64,000 nucleotides of DNA from Mesostigma viride (Eukaryota; Streptophyta; Mesostigmatophyceae; Mesostigmatales; Mesostigmataceae): NCBI GenBank assembly GCA_009746045.1, contig RPFO01000065.1, positions 5,345,368 through 5,409,367 of the forward strand, written 5' to 3'. The translations under genes were made by a program, and so were the position numbers. The notes below the pieces were generated by a model. The model saw only the letters and a list, made by a program, of their open reading frames with translations. It was not told the DNA's origin and did not search any database. Positions 1 to 30,539 of this stretch are shown here, piece after piece; within the stretch, counting starts at the first letter, position 1; the number at the start of each line of letters is the position of its first letter.

Positions 1-41
1 TGCGCATTGGTGGGTGCTCGTGTTGTTTTGCTCTATTGCAG

Positions 42-19687
<19,646 letters not shown>

Positions 19688-19783
19688 TTATCTGTGCGTG
19701 ATTACATGAAGAACACTGCGTCCAGTGTTCTGCAGTTCCTAGTAGTGCTACTTGCAACTTCACAGTTAACTGGCTAGAATTGT

Positions 19784-20049
19784 GACAGAACTAACGTACC
19801 TTGTCTACTTAACCTTGTTTTACTCTTGGGCCATTGCTAGTGATTCAGTGGCATGGCCGTATGAAGTCACGTGTGTTGTATTATGCAGCAACTGTTTAAT
19901 GCTTGAATATCTTAATGACAGAACTAACGTACCTTGTCTACTTAACCTTGTTTTACTCTTGGGCCATTGCTAGTGATTCAGTGGCATGGCAGTATGAAGT
20001 CACGTGTGTTGTATTATGCAGCAACTGTTTAATGCTTGAATATCTTAAT
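19784..20049 (+). repeat. 133-bp tandem duplication downstream of the stop codon
   Basis: Two copies, 19784-19916 and 19917-20049, appear almost identical (one C/A difference seen in GGCATGGCCGTAT versus GGCATGGCAGTAT). The location suits a 3' UTR or the region just after it. Confidence 0.9.
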
Positions 20050-20264
20050 TATATTAACCCGTGTTTTTTTTTTTAGAACGTGATATACTGCGTTGTAAGC
20101 TGTTTATAGAATGTCATCATAACAGCTAGGGAATTTTTTATATTAAAATAATTAAATTATAACATGCCTCCGTTGGGAGATCATGTAGCACATATTCCTT
20201 GATGGGTGGTGGAGTGGAGAGAGCCGTGTAATCGGACAATCCTAACGCTAATCTATCTAGTGGC

Positions 20265-20690
20265 CGGCACCTCCTGACGTGGGCTGGGCCCAGTGATGTT
20301 AGACGCCGCAAGGCCCGCACCTTCAAAGAACAGCTAGTAGAGGACATATGGGGGGCCTAGGCCTCTCCGTGATTTGGAAGAAGATGATGGACAAGGCCAA
20401 GTGGGCCCAGGTCATAGAGGACAACGAGCCCCCCCCAGTGGGGAAGCGCCCGCGTGTGCAATCCCGCGGGAGGCACGCCAGATAGCTCCCCCTAGGGCAG
20501 CGTGCGGCTGCCTAGATAGATGCTGTAGTTAGAATGCTGTTAGATAGATGTAGTATGTAGCCAATGTAGATAGATTAGACCGGTAGGAATGTTTGCACCC
20601 ATCCATCCATCCATCGGGGTTAATGCTCCGTGACTCCCCAACGGGAGCACGAGTCTAATTAATTAATTAATTAATTAATCTATCTAGTGA
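20265..20690 (+). mobile_element. LINE family B fragment, 3' end with (TTAA)n tail
   Basis: Short reading frames ending KWAQVIEDNEPPPVGKRPRV resemble the C-terminus of the larger LINE below (KTRWKRIVKAHTPDPVGKP). After the stop there is a 3' UTR ending in a hairpin (CTCCGTGACTCCCCAACGGG, then AGCACGAG) and (TTAA)n. At least one frameshift is present, near 20,360. The minus-strand 3' end of another LINE copy lies just upstream (20,135-20,250). Confidence 0.6.
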
Positions 20691-20734
20691 CTCCCCAACG
20701 GGAGCACGAGTCTATTTAATTAAGCACGAGTCTA

Positions 20735-21345
20735 GAAAAATCCTAACTACCCTACTCATCAAAATGCCTCCTCCTCTTGGGGGGAGGTGGCTTGCCCACA
20801 GGGTCGGGCGTGTGAGCCTTGACAATCTTCTGCCACCGCGTCTTGTTCTGCATGGCAGTCCAAAGAAGGGAGAGAGAGTGGATTAAATTAAATTAAATTA
20901 AATTAAAATTAAATTATAACATGCCTCCGTGGGGAGGTCATGTAGCACATATTCCATGATGGATGGGGTGGAGGAAGCCGCGTGATCGAACTATCCTAAC
21001 TCTATCTAGAAAATCCTAACTACACTACTCATCAAAACGCCTCCTCCGCTTGGGGGGAGGTGGCTTGCCCACAGGGTCGGGCGTGTGCGCCTTGACAATC
21101 TTCTTCCACCGCGTCTTGTCCTGCATGGCAGTCCAAAGACGGGAGAGAGAGTGGATGCGGTATTCAAACTGGGCTGGGACCAGTAGGTCATCAAGCAACA
21201 TCTGGACGTAGTTCGTGAAATGTTTCCCTACCCTTTTGGGAATGCCCTTGGGGCCAGGCCAGGTCAGAATGTGCGGCCCTGGCTGGCCAAGCCGCTGGGG
21301 GCCTGCCAGACCAAGGGCGGTGTCGACCTGGCTGGTGCGAGCAAT
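20735..21345 (-). mobile_element. Two minus-strand LINE family A fragments
   Basis: Fragment 20735-20882 and fragment 20884-21345 both encode, on the minus strand, the LINE C-terminus (KTRW..IVKAHTPDPVGKPPPP-like). The second keeps its 3' UTR (AATATGTGCTACATGACCTC) and a pentanucleotide tail of AATTT-type repeats at 20,885-20,925. Both are 5' truncated, as expected of target-primed insertions. Confidence 0.65.
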
Positions 21346-21389
21346 TAATTAATTAATCAATTAATTAATTATCAACCCGCTTAATTAAC

Positions 21390-21708
21390 AACCAGGTGAT
21401 ACCTAGCTTTATTTAATTATGCAGTGCCCATGCAGGGGGTCACTCCCTGCTGAGAAGCCATGCCCTAGCTTTTGTATAGCTGTGCTGATCTTCCCCACCT
21501 ATGACAGGCTCCCCTTAGCTGGGTGTTGCCTGAAACTCTGGGTGGTGCAGGTGCCCTAGTGCACCTAGAGCAAGTGTTGTTTACATTCCCACCCTTGCAG
21601 GAAGTAGCTTAGAATGTATGATAGGCCATATGCCCCTTCTCTGGGCTATGTGCTACATATACTCCCAACGGAGTTGTGTTACAATTCAATTCAATTCAAT
21701 TCAATCAC
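21390..21708 (+). repeat. SINE-like unit X, plus copy
   Basis: A non-coding unit of about 320 bp ending ATGTGCTACATATACTCCCA, ACGGAG and then an (AATTC)n tail. A diverged inverted copy lies at about 24,727-25,250. Its 3' hairpin and pentanucleotide tail match those of LINE family A, suggesting mobilisation by that LINE. I found no convincing tRNA-type internal promoter. Confidence 0.5.
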
Positions 21709-21715
21709 TCCGTTG

Positions 21716-23803
21716 TCAACATCCTCGTGGAGGCCTACGAGCACGCTCAGGACGCGGAGGCGGCCCAGTGCATTGCGGATGCCAAGGCCTGCCAGGCTCG
21801 TAACCAGGGCAAGGACATGTGGTACCACCTCGACCGGCTCGGCGGCCGGCGGCAGCGCACCCCGGTGGAGCACACGGGGGACGGCACGGCGCCGGTCAGC
21901 CTTGACCGCTGGTTGGCCCACAATGTTTCCTTGACCGGTGGGGCTCGCGCCCCCCCCCCGCCGCTTCACCCCGAGACGGCCGCCCGCCTCGGGGTTGCCG
22001 GACCCCCGCCGCCGCCAGCGCCCCCCTCCTCGGCCGCGGACTACCAAGTCCCCGCCTTGCAGGAGGGCTGCCTTGCCACTGACCGGACGTCGTCCCCCCC
22101 TTCACTTTGAAGGCATTGGACGGCGCCCTTGCTCGCCTGCGGTACGATGCGGCGGTCGGTGCCGACCACCTTTCTGCTGAGCTGCTAAAGACCCCTGATC
22201 CGGCGGTTAGGGATCTTCTGCTGGCGTTCTGCAACCGTGTTCTGCTTTCTGACGAGAATCCGCCTGCTGAGTGGCAGACGGCCATCCGCGTCATGCTGTA
22301 CAAGAAGGGCTCTGCTGCTGACCCCGGTAACTACAGGGGTGTCTGCCTCCAGAGCGCCGCGCTGAAGGTCTTCATGCGCATGATGCTGCACAGGCTCCGC
22401 GCCGCGCTGGACCCACACACCTGGGTGAGTCTCAGATGGGTTTCCGTCGTGGTCGTAACACTGTCATGGCTGTGTTTGTCGCGCGCCGGTTGATGGAGGA
22501 GGTGCGTCGCCTTCCCCCTGACAGTTTGCCGCTGGTCTTCATTTTTGTTGACTATATCAAGGCCTTTGACACGGTCCTCTGGGAGGCTCTTTGGGCCATC
22601 CTAGCTCTGGATCGAGTGCTACCTGCGTTTATTGCTGCCATTCGCCGACTGTATGAGGGCTCACAGGCAGTAGTGCGGACTGCGGAAGGCACCACCCCAC
22701 CATTCCCCAGGGCTTCACCACGGGGTGTGGCAAGGTTGTGTCCAGTGTCCCCATACCTGTTCATTATTGTCGTGGATCACGTCATGCGCCGGGCACGTGC
22801 GCGCTTTACTGCTCTTAAGGGGTTCGAGCCAGGCTTGGACATCCTTAACGTGAAAGAGCACGGCGGGGTTAGACCTGGTTACCGCCTTGCCGACCTGATT
22901 TATGCGGATGACACCACCCTCATCGAAAGCCCCGAGCACATTCAGACCTGGCTGGACTGTCGGGGCCTGGTGGAGGCGCGGGCGGTGGGGTTGGAGATTA
23001 GTGTCAAAACTGTGGCGATGGTGATTGGGGCCTCCAGTACACCACCGCTGCCGCGCCTGCTCGACGGGACGGAGGTCCCGTTCCGCGACCGCTTCAAGCT
23101 GTTGGGGAGTTGGCTTCCTGACACTGCCGACGATGTGGACACCCGCATCGGCCTTGCCTGGGCCACTGAAGCTCCGTTCGCTCAACACCTACTGGCGCTC
23201 GAAGGGCCTGGGCGAGCACCGCAAGCGCATGTTCTTCAAGGTCCTCGTCCGAGGTCACGGTGCTCACGTATGGCGCCGAGGCGTGGACCCTCCCACCCAA
23301 ACTGGCAGCTAGGCTAGACGGCACGGTTTACAGGATGCTCCGACAGGTCCTTAACATAGGTTTTTCCGAGCGTCCGTCATCAGAGTCTTTGTATCACGGC
23401 ATGCCTCGTATTTCGGACGAGATTAGGCAGCGTAGGATAGCATTTGTAGGACACCTTGCTCGCACCAGCCAGGTCGACACCACCCTTGGTCTGGCCGGCC
23501 CCCAGCGGCTTGGCCAGCCAGGGCGCCACATTCTGACCTGGCCTGCCCCCGAGGGCATTCCCAAAAGGGTAGGGAAACCTGTCACGAACTACATCCAGAT
23601 GTTGCTGGACGACCTAGCTAGTGCCGGTCCCAGCCCAGTTTGAGCACCGCATCCACTCTCTCTCCCGTCTTTGGACTGCCATGCAGGACAAGACACGGTG
23701 GAAGAGGATTGTCAAGGCGCACACGCCCGACCCTGTGGGCAAGCCCCCTCCCCCCAAGCGGAGGCGGCGTTTTGATGAGTATAGTGTAGTTAGGCTTTTC
23801 TAG
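21716..23803 (+). pseudogene. LINE ORF2 reverse transcriptase, frameshifted
   Basis: RT motifs appear in order across three frames: YKKGSAADPGNYRGVCLQSA (22,300-22,360), then MGFRRGRNTVMAV (22,436), VFIFVDYIKAFDTV (motif A with catalytic Asp, ~22,540), RGVARLCPVSPYLF (motif B, ~22,720), LADLIYADDTTLI (motif C with the YADD box, ~22,890), and FKLLGSWL (~23,095). A C-terminal segment with LTYGAEAWTLPPKLAARLDG (23,260) ends at a basic tail. Frame changes near 22,110, 22,430 and 23,210 inactivate it. It is of the R1/CR1/I-like non-LTR type; the clade is not resolved. Confidence 0.8.
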
Positions 23804-23871
23804 ACTAGATAGCTTAGAGTTAGGATAGTTCGATTACGCGGCTTTCTCCACCCCATCCATCATCATGGAAT

Positions 23872-24646
23872 TAATTAATTAATTAATTAAACTCGTGCTC
23901 CCGTTGGGGAGTCACGGAGCACCGAAGTGCTTTTAATCCCTGTGTGTGCACTACAGGAGAAAGGGCAGAGACCCCCAGTCTCCTTCATGCCAAAGGCATG
24001 CCACAGCTGCAATCGGGCGCGGCTAGCTAAAAGGACAGGCTAACGATCCGGCAAACTGTGGGTGCAATAAGACCCATGTGAGCATATCATAGCAAGGAGC
24101 GTGGGCAAGTAATCTGACCATAGCACGGGCGTAGCATGGCTGTACTAGGACTAGGCTAAGGCTATGGCTGGTTGTGTACCGTGCGTTGGCGGCACGTGAC
24201 TAGGTGTGTTGGCACAGCTAGGCAACATTCTAGGCATGGCTGCCTTAGCGGCAGTGACGCCAATGGTTACAAGCTAGGGCTATTGCTATTCTAGCCCGCT
24301 GGGGGCGTCCACATCTTGTGGTTGATCATCAGGTCCCCGCCCCTCCAGTACACCTTGGGCTTCTGGGGGTCCTGCTTATGGCGGAGGTATTCCGGCCACA
24401 GGTCGCGTCGCTGCTGTTGCTGAGCGGGGGTCAGGTCGTCATCCAGCGTCCAGGTGAGGTCGTGCAACCGCTTGCGACGAGAGAGGAACCGCTGCTTATC
24501 CTCAGGGGAGGAGAAGGTGAGTAGGACTGGTGGGGGAGCCGCCTTGTCCCGTGAGTGGGGAAGGCGGTGGCACCCACGCAGTTCTACCTCACCTACCAGG
24601 CCCATGAGGGTAAGAAGCTGGTTCTTGAGCTCGTCAGCAAGAGAGG
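23872..24646 (-). mobile_element. ORF1-only non-LTR retroelement inserted in the LINE 3' UTR
   Basis: A 775-bp insertion flanked by a 12-bp duplication TCATCATGGAAT (23860-23871 and 24647-24658). Read on the minus strand it starts in an ORF1-like frame, continues with ~420 bp of 3' UTR, and ends in the hairpin CTCCGTGACTCCCCAACGGG plus (TTAA)n. That end matches LINE family B at 20,600-20,690. A second, shorter copy lies at 25,931-26,406. It would need RT supplied in trans, like mammalian HAL1 elements. Confidence 0.7.
24291..24646 (-). pseudogene. LINE ORF1-like RNA-binding fragment
   Basis: About 118 codons reading SLADELKNQLLTLMGLVGEV, RGCHRLPHSRDK, PVLLTFSSPEDKQRFLSR, then DDDLTPAQQQQRRDLWPEY and ending in a stop after MWTPPAG. 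The PVLLTF...KQRFL and DDDLTP..Q..RR..LWP blocks are typical of RRM-type ORF1 proteins of algal and plant L1-like elements. The N-terminus is lost, since the apparent initiator lies in the target duplication. Confidence 0.6.
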
Positions 24647-24726
24647 TCATCATGGAATATGTGCTACATGATCTCCCAACGGAGGCATGTTATAATTTAA
24701 TTTAATTTAATTTAATCACTCCGTTG

Positions 24727-25250
24727 GGAGTAAATGTAGCACATATCCCTGCATGAGAAGGGGCATATGGCTTTTAATACATTCTAGGCTACTTCATGCA
24801 AGGGTGGGAATGTAAGCTACCCCTGCTCTAGGTGCCTCAAGGGCACCGGCACCACGTACATGCTGTCTCAGGTTCAACCCAACTAAGGGGATCCTGGCAC
24901 GGGGGAGGAAGATCATAAGTAAGTAAGTAAGTACTTGCGTGTCATGCGCAAAGGCATGCCACGGAGTACTATGCTAATCTCATTAGAAAAATAATTACAC
25001 AAAAGTTTAAACAAATATCGTCTGCATCATCCCCCAACCGTTAAGCACTAGATGGGGATGTAATCCGCATCCGAGCTGTCCTCTACTGTAATGGCAGACG
25101 AGGAAGATCATCATGGCTATATACAAAAACTAGAGCGTGGCATCTCCTGAGCAGAGAGCAGCTCTCTGCATGGGCACAGCATAACTAAATAAAACTAGGC
25201 ATCATCTGGAGTGTGGCACATCATAGGCACACATGTACATGGTTACTGAA
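24727..25250 (-). repeat. SINE-like unit X, minus copy, with a nested insertion
   Basis: An inverted, diverged copy of the unit at 21,390-21,708. It starts GGAGTAAATGTAGCACATAT after the target duplication. It contains a 183-bp insertion (24917-25099). Confidence 0.5.
24917..25099 (-). mobile_element. Small retroelement insertion with 12-bp target duplication
   Basis: A 183-bp insertion flanked by GAGGAAGATCAT at 24905-24916 and 25100-25111. Its left end is an (AAGT)n run, so on the minus strand it ends in (ACTT)n, the mark of target-primed insertion. It encodes nothing. Confidence 0.65.
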
Positions 25251-25337
25251 ATAATGCTCGTGGCTCAGCTGGTATACTTGCCTGTAGGAGGCGTACATGT
25301 ACATGGCCACACAACGGTCTATCTATTCTACACTACT

Positions 25338-25930
25338 ACTGCTGTGGTGCGAGCAAGGTGTCCTACAAATGCCATCCTACGCTGTCTAATATCGTCCGAA
25401 ATACGAGGCATGCCCTGATACAAAGACTCTAAAGACCTTATTTTTTATATTAAATTAAATTAAATTATAGCATGCCTCCGTGGGGAGGTCATGTAGCACA
25501 TATTCCATGATGGATGGGGTGGGGGAAGCCGCGTGATCGAACTATCCTACTAACTCTAAGCTATCTAGAAAATCCTAAGTACATTACTCATCAAAAGTTC
25601 AAAACGCCTCCGCCGCTTGGGGGGAGGTGGCTTGCCCACAGGATCGGGCGTGTGCGCCTTGACAATCTTCTTCCATGCACCGCGTCTTGTCCTGCATGGC
25701 AGTCCAAAGACGGGAGAGAGAGTGGATGCGGTGCTCAAACTGGGCTGGGACCACTAGGTCGTCCAGCAACATCTGAACGTAGTTCGTGACAGGTTTCCCT
25801 ACCCTTTTGGGAATGTCCTCGGGGCCAGGCCAGGTCAGAATGTGCCGCCCTGGCTGGCCAAGCCGCTGGGGGCCGGCCAGACCAAGGGTGGTGTCGACCT
25901 GGCTGGTGCGGGCAAGGTGTCCTACAAATG
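25338..25930 (-). mobile_element. Minus-strand LINE family A fragments
   Basis: Segment 25338-25432 matches the inverted middle of the LINE C-terminus (compare 23,385-23,470). Segment 25440-25930 is a second fragment with an AATTT-type tail at its left and the C-terminal coding part (KTRW..VKAHTPDPVGKPPP-like). Both are 5' truncated. Confidence 0.6.
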
Positions 25931-26406
25931 CTATTATTAATTAATTAATTAATTAAACTCGTGCTCCCGTTGGGGAGTCACGGAGCACTGAAGTGCTTTT
26001 AATCCCTGTGTGTGCACTACAAGAGAAAGGGCAGAGACCCCCAGTCTCCTTCATGCCAAAGGCATGCCACAGCTGCAATCGGGCGCGGCTAGCTAAAAGG
26101 ACAGGCTAACGATCCGGCAAACTGTGGGTGCAATAAGACCCATGTAAGCGGGGCATAACAAGTATAGCGTGGGCAAGTAATCTGACCATAGCACGGGCGT
26201 AGCATGGCTGTGCTAGGACTAGGCTAAGGCTATGGCTGGTTGTGTACCGTGCGTCAACTGGCGGCACGTGACTAGGTATGTTGGCACAGCTAGGCGAACA
26301 TTCTAGGCATGGCTGCATGCCTTAGCGGCAGTGACAGTCCAATGGTTACAATTGCTAGGGCTATTGCTATTCTAGCCCGCTGGGGGCGTCCACATCTTGT
26401 GGTTGA
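25931..26406 (-). mobile_element. Second copy of the ORF1-only element, more truncated
   Basis: This is nearly collinear with 23,872-24,330: the (TTAA)n tail, the CTCCCGTTGGGGAGTCACGG hairpin, then ~400 bp of shared 3' UTR. It ends in the last codons of the ORF1 frame (GTCCACATCTTGTGGTTGAT on the + strand). Small indels separate the copies. Confidence 0.65.
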
Positions 26407-26439
26407 TCGAGGGGATTCATAAGTGTTTGCTCAATTTCA

Positions 26440-27390
26440 TAAATTTTACTCAATTTTTCCACATGTGATTAAATCCTTATATTTGTCAATAAAGCAGGGG
26501 TCATCCAGCCTTCAGACCATGAAAATAGACCACCCACAAAAATTGGGCTCATTCTGAGCTCAAATGGTGACATGTGACAGCATACATGTGCAGTTTTTCG
26601 TCATTTTCCCCCTTTTCTTACATGAAACAAATATGAACAGTGGACAAATTAACTCATATCAGGCTGGATTCTTGCAGGCAGCATGTAGACCATGAAAATA
26701 GACCACCCACAAAAAATTGGGCTCATTCTGAGCTCAAATGGTGACATGTGACAGCATACATGTGCAGTTTTTCGTCATTTTCCCCCTTTTCTTACATGAA
26801 ACAAATATGAACAGTGGACAAATGAACTCATATCAGGCTGGGTTCTTGCAGGCAGCATCTAGACCATGAAAATAGACCACCCACAAAAATTGGGCTTATT
26901 CTGAGCTCAAATGGTGACATGTGACAGCATACATGTGCAGTTTTTCGTCATTTTCACCCTTTTCTTACATGAAACAAATATGAACAGCACTTGAACAAAT
27001 GAACTCATTTCAGGCTGGATTCTTGCAGGCAGCATCTAGACCATCAAAATAGACCACCCACAAAAATTGGGCTCATTCTGAGCTCAAATGGTGACACGTG
27101 ACAGCATACATGTGCAGTTTTTTGTCATTTTCTCGGTTAATTCTTACATGAAACAAATATGAATATTGAACAAATGAACTCAGATCAGGCTGGAAACTTG
27201 TAAGCAGCATGTAGACCATCAAAATAGACTGTTTACAGCTCAAAAGGTGACAAATGAAAGGAAAACAATGCAGTTTGATGCCATTGCCACTGTTCTCTTG
27301 AATAAAACATTTTTGTGCGACCAAATGAACTCGATCGATCATGTCAGGCTGGAAACTTGCAAGCATCAACTGAATCATGAAACTTCATGA
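26440..27390 (+). repeat. ~174-bp tandem satellite, array 1
   Basis: About five units. The marker AGACCATGAAAATAGACC or its variant occurs at 26514, 26687, 26861, 27038 and 27213, spacings of 173-177 bp. Later units diverge. No stable reading frame is shared between units. A diverged array of the same period lies at 61,450-62,040. Confidence 0.85.
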
Positions 27391-27582
27391 TTCAATCTGA
27401 GATGAAATGGGATGGCACAAGAGCAACCCAGGCCATCGACAGACGACAAGGCACATGTCTCGGCTGCCAGTGGCACGCCACGTACTCTTTCAGTCCAGCA
27501 TGAATATACAATAAGTACTAAGACATCACCTTCTACTAGAAGCACTGGCTCACTTAATAATACATCAGAAACTAGTATAAGC

Positions 27583-28240
27583 TTAGCTGGTAAACCAGTC
27601 ATTGCTAATAGTCCAGTCATTGGAGAAGTTTGGCCACTGCTGCAATGGGCGGCCGACACCATAGTTGGGCGGAGCTGACACGGATGATGGCATCCACGTG
27701 GTCACCGGGCGCCATCGTGGCACGGGCGTCGTGTTCCCAGACATGGCCAGTGTCGCAATTGAGTTGAGCGCAGCCACCGCCACAGAGACCGTGCCAGAGA
27801 AGGGATCAATGGATGGGAGCCGGCGTCCACCAACCTGCACACCACCACCCAGCACATCAAGCCAGCATGCCTTAGGGCACGGTATATGAAGGAATAATCA
27901 ACAAACCAAACAAATATATAGGATATACTCCAACAAACTATTCACAAAGGCAGATTATGTTGATTCAAAGAAATCACAATAGGAAAGGACATACCTGGGG
28001 AAGTTGCATATGAGCCAGCATTTGCTGCACTTGCGCGAGGGGCGCTACTTCGGCGTCCCCGTCAATTACTCGTGTAGTCGTTGTAGCGGCAGGGAGTGGG
28101 AGGCGATAGTGTTGCTGTTGTTGCAGCAGCTGCTGCGGATGCTGCTGCTGTCTAATCACCAAGAAAATGTCCTCATGTGAGGACATTTTCAACCCTTGGA
28201 TGGTGTCTAACTCGTTCCTAAAAGTAGTTACCAGTTGCAC
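27583..28240 (-). CDS. Hypothetical two-exon gene (Gln-rich), 5' end uncertain
   Basis: Minus-strand exon 28240-27996 encodes TFRNELDTIQGLKMSSHEDI, a Gln-rich stretch and HMQLPQ. It ends at a CCCCAG|GTATGT donor. A second exon 27834-27583, after GTGTGCAG, encodes VGGRRLPSIDPFSGTVSVAV and ends in NDWFTS and a stop. Both junctions are phase 0. I do not recognise the product; a regulatory or transposon accessory protein is possible. Confidence 0.35.
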
Positions 28241-29675
28241 TTTGCACTATAAAGTCCACAAACCAACCTAATAACAATTTTGCCATCCATATTGGGACCA
28301 AAGCACACACATATATTGAGTTACTTGGGGGTCATGTTGCCGTGGTCATGTTGCAATGTCCTATGGGTACATTTTAAGGACCCCCCCAGGGGGATCCGCT
28401 GGGTGCGAGACATGATACACCTAAAATGTATGCTGTCAGGTTTAAACAACTTTATTGGACCTGGTCTTGGAAAGGCAGTGAAATTGGTAGCCATGCATGG
28501 CTTCTGAACACTCACATCACTGGACGTCACAAGGACCCAGCTGTACTATCTAAAAATAACTGGAAGATGACAAGCTAAAAATGAGTGGCAGCTGTGCACC
28601 AGGGTACCCCCCTGTACTGTAACCGTTAATTAGTCCCTGCAAACTTGGTCTGAACATAGTGATGTCCGGTATCAGGGTGTACTACACATCTAGCTCTAGC
28701 AGCATGCTAACCTAAAAATATCACGGAAATATCTACTGGCATTCGCGCCAGCTCGGTTCTAAAACTGGTTACGATTTGTAGTTACGAGTAAAACTGGTAA
28801 CTAGAAATAGGTACCAGTACCATCCAAATTAATTAAGCATGGATACCATTTGTAATAACTCACACATTTTAACATATCCATGGGTACGGCATGGAAACAT
28901 GTTCATGTATGATGTGTTCAAGAGTAGCAATGCTTAACATCCATGAAATATGCTCATTGTATAATGGTTTACGATTTATGAATGCAGGGGGGTCGCTACG
29001 CGAGTGACCAACAAGCACTCAAGTCAACAATATGCCCAGAAAGAAGGCAGGGCCAGGTAAAGTAAAGGCTGGTCCTGAAAATGCACCCAGGGTGCCCACA
29101 ACATGTCTACGTTACACCCTCGCTATCCTAGACCCTGCAGCCTGCCGGGGGGGGCACAAAATGTAACTGGCAGCCAGGGACCATGGTGCAGGCCAAATAG
29201 CAGGTGTAAAGCTAGCTCAAAGCTAGCTCAGTCCAAAGAATGAAATAATAAGAAGCAAATACTTGGCAAGGTTAGGTCCATGATCGTTATTGGAGGCTTG
29301 GCTGCCACCACGGTGCTCGACAATGATGCTGAAGCCTTCAATTATATATAAAGCAGATACTGCAAAGAGGCACAAATAGCAATACAAGCACAATGTAAGC
29401 ATGACAAGCTCAAGTTTCCAAGCCAGTCTAGCTCACTTGGACATGAGTTAAAGCGTTGGAAACATATGGGCAACATCCCAGCAGGCCTTGAAAAAGTTTT
29501 CAGCAACAAGGCAGTATATGTGTTAAATCAAACTACCACATTGCAATTCTAAGCACAGTGACTTCTGCTTGCTGCTGTTTTGACGACACAAGGCCGTTTA
29601 CCTTTTCAGTGACAACACGGGAAAAGAAAGCATTACCCAGCAAACTTCCTTTAAGTTCCCCGGACATAGGCGTAA
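28241..29675. other. No gene seen; contains a dispersed inverted repeat
   Basis: 28,255-28,420 is a diverged inverted copy of 39,105-39,262 (shared GGGACCAAAGCACAC, GTCATGTTGCAATGTCCTA-type blocks). The rest is AT-leaning and has no supported coding region. Confidence 0.5.
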
Positions 29676-30320
29676 TCACAACCACGACGTTGGGCATCGA
29701 AAAGAACCGGAATCATAAAGTCTGCGGGAGTTATAAGCTACGATACTCTTGACACGCTTATTTAGAACGACGCGGTTGCGGATGACATCCGGAACCTTGT
29801 TCTTGACGTGCGCCCAGGCCGCCAGCTGCGCGGAACAGCTCAAGAAATATATATTAAAGGACGGTGACGCCCGGGAAGCACCCAGCCTTGCGGCAAAAGT
29901 AAAATATGGCTCGCGCTCGCCGTGGTTTTCGCCAGGCGTGACTGCGATATCACGACGAAAAAATGGAGACTCTTTGACCCATCTAACTGCCCAGGTCCCT
30001 CTGTTGCCCGGGTCGCCCATTAGCCCAGAAGCGTACCATAACCCATACTCGCGATATCCGCAGCTACTGGGCGGAAAAAGAAATTGTAAAACCGAACAGC
30101 ATACTGACCTATCATGCCATCTACGTAGCTTCCAGAATTTCTTCACCGTTGCCAAAATCCGTTCATGAACAATATTTTCGACGTACACAAAGCACCTGCA
30201 CGTCAATCTCCCCTGACATTGGTTATCTGCCCCATCTTCATGATCTAACACGCAAACACCTAAAGTATTTGCATAACACAGGCGTTTTGCCCTCTGGTTC
30301 TCAGTTTCACTCATTGCCAT
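29676..30320 (-). CDS. Hypothetical 214-residue reading frame
   Basis: The frame starts at an ATG (MAMSETENQRAKRLCYANTL) and is open for 214 codons with a mixed, non-repetitive composition, several Cys and Trp. No motif is recognised. A 139-codon frame on the other strand overlaps it, so either may be chance. I list it because it is the longest non-repetitive frame between 28 and 31 kb. Confidence 0.25.
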   Translation of the reverse strand: MAMSETENQRAKRLCYANTLGVCVLDHEDGADNQCQGRLTCRCFVYVENIVHERILATVKKFWKLRRWHDRSVCCSVLQFLFPPSSCGYREYGLWYASGLMGDPGNRGTWAVRWVKESPFFRRDIAVTPGENHGEREPYFTFAARLGASRASPSFNIYFLSCSAQLAAWAHVKNKVPDVIRNRVVLNKRVKSIVAYNSRRLYDSGSFRCPTSWL

Positions 30321-30539
30321 ATCATATTATGCAGGCACGTTTTGGTAAACAATCGCCGGCGACGTTGGTTTTGTTCGTGCGCGCACAAAGTAATTACCGG
30401 TAGTGCTTGGCAGGCTGTACGCACCTGCAGCCGCGCGCGCGCAAAGACGACGGTCACTGTGCTTTGTTCATTCAAATGCCATTTGCATGCGAGGCTCGGA
30501 CAACACCGCGGACTGTTTGAATCAGAATTTTTTCACTTT

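Larger units (their letters stand above)
21716..24713 (+). mobile_element. LINE family A copy (5' truncated, reverse transcriptase broken by frameshifts)
   Basis: The copy is flanked by a 13-bp target duplication AATCACTCCGTTG (21703-21715 and 24714-24726). It starts inside ORF2; no endonuclease domain is visible. The 3' UTR ends in ATGTGCTACATGATCTCCCA, CGGAGG and an (AATTT)n tail. A second element (23872-24646) has inserted in this 3' UTR. It lies between two inverted SINE-like X units. It is a non-autonomous remnant. Confidence 0.85.

Noticed and set aside
14-41. Start of translation at position 14 (GTG)
   Set aside because: The bases are the end of an intron (pyrimidine-rich, ending TTGCAG). 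The exon starts at 42.
22436-23317. Functional reverse transcriptase gene
   Set aside because: RT motifs are present but the protein is broken by frame changes on both sides and the element is 5' truncated.
25255-25330. tRNA gene or tRNA-derived SINE head (GTGGCTCAGCTGGTATAC)
   Set aside because: It resembles an A box, but there is no B box at the right distance and no cloverleaf.
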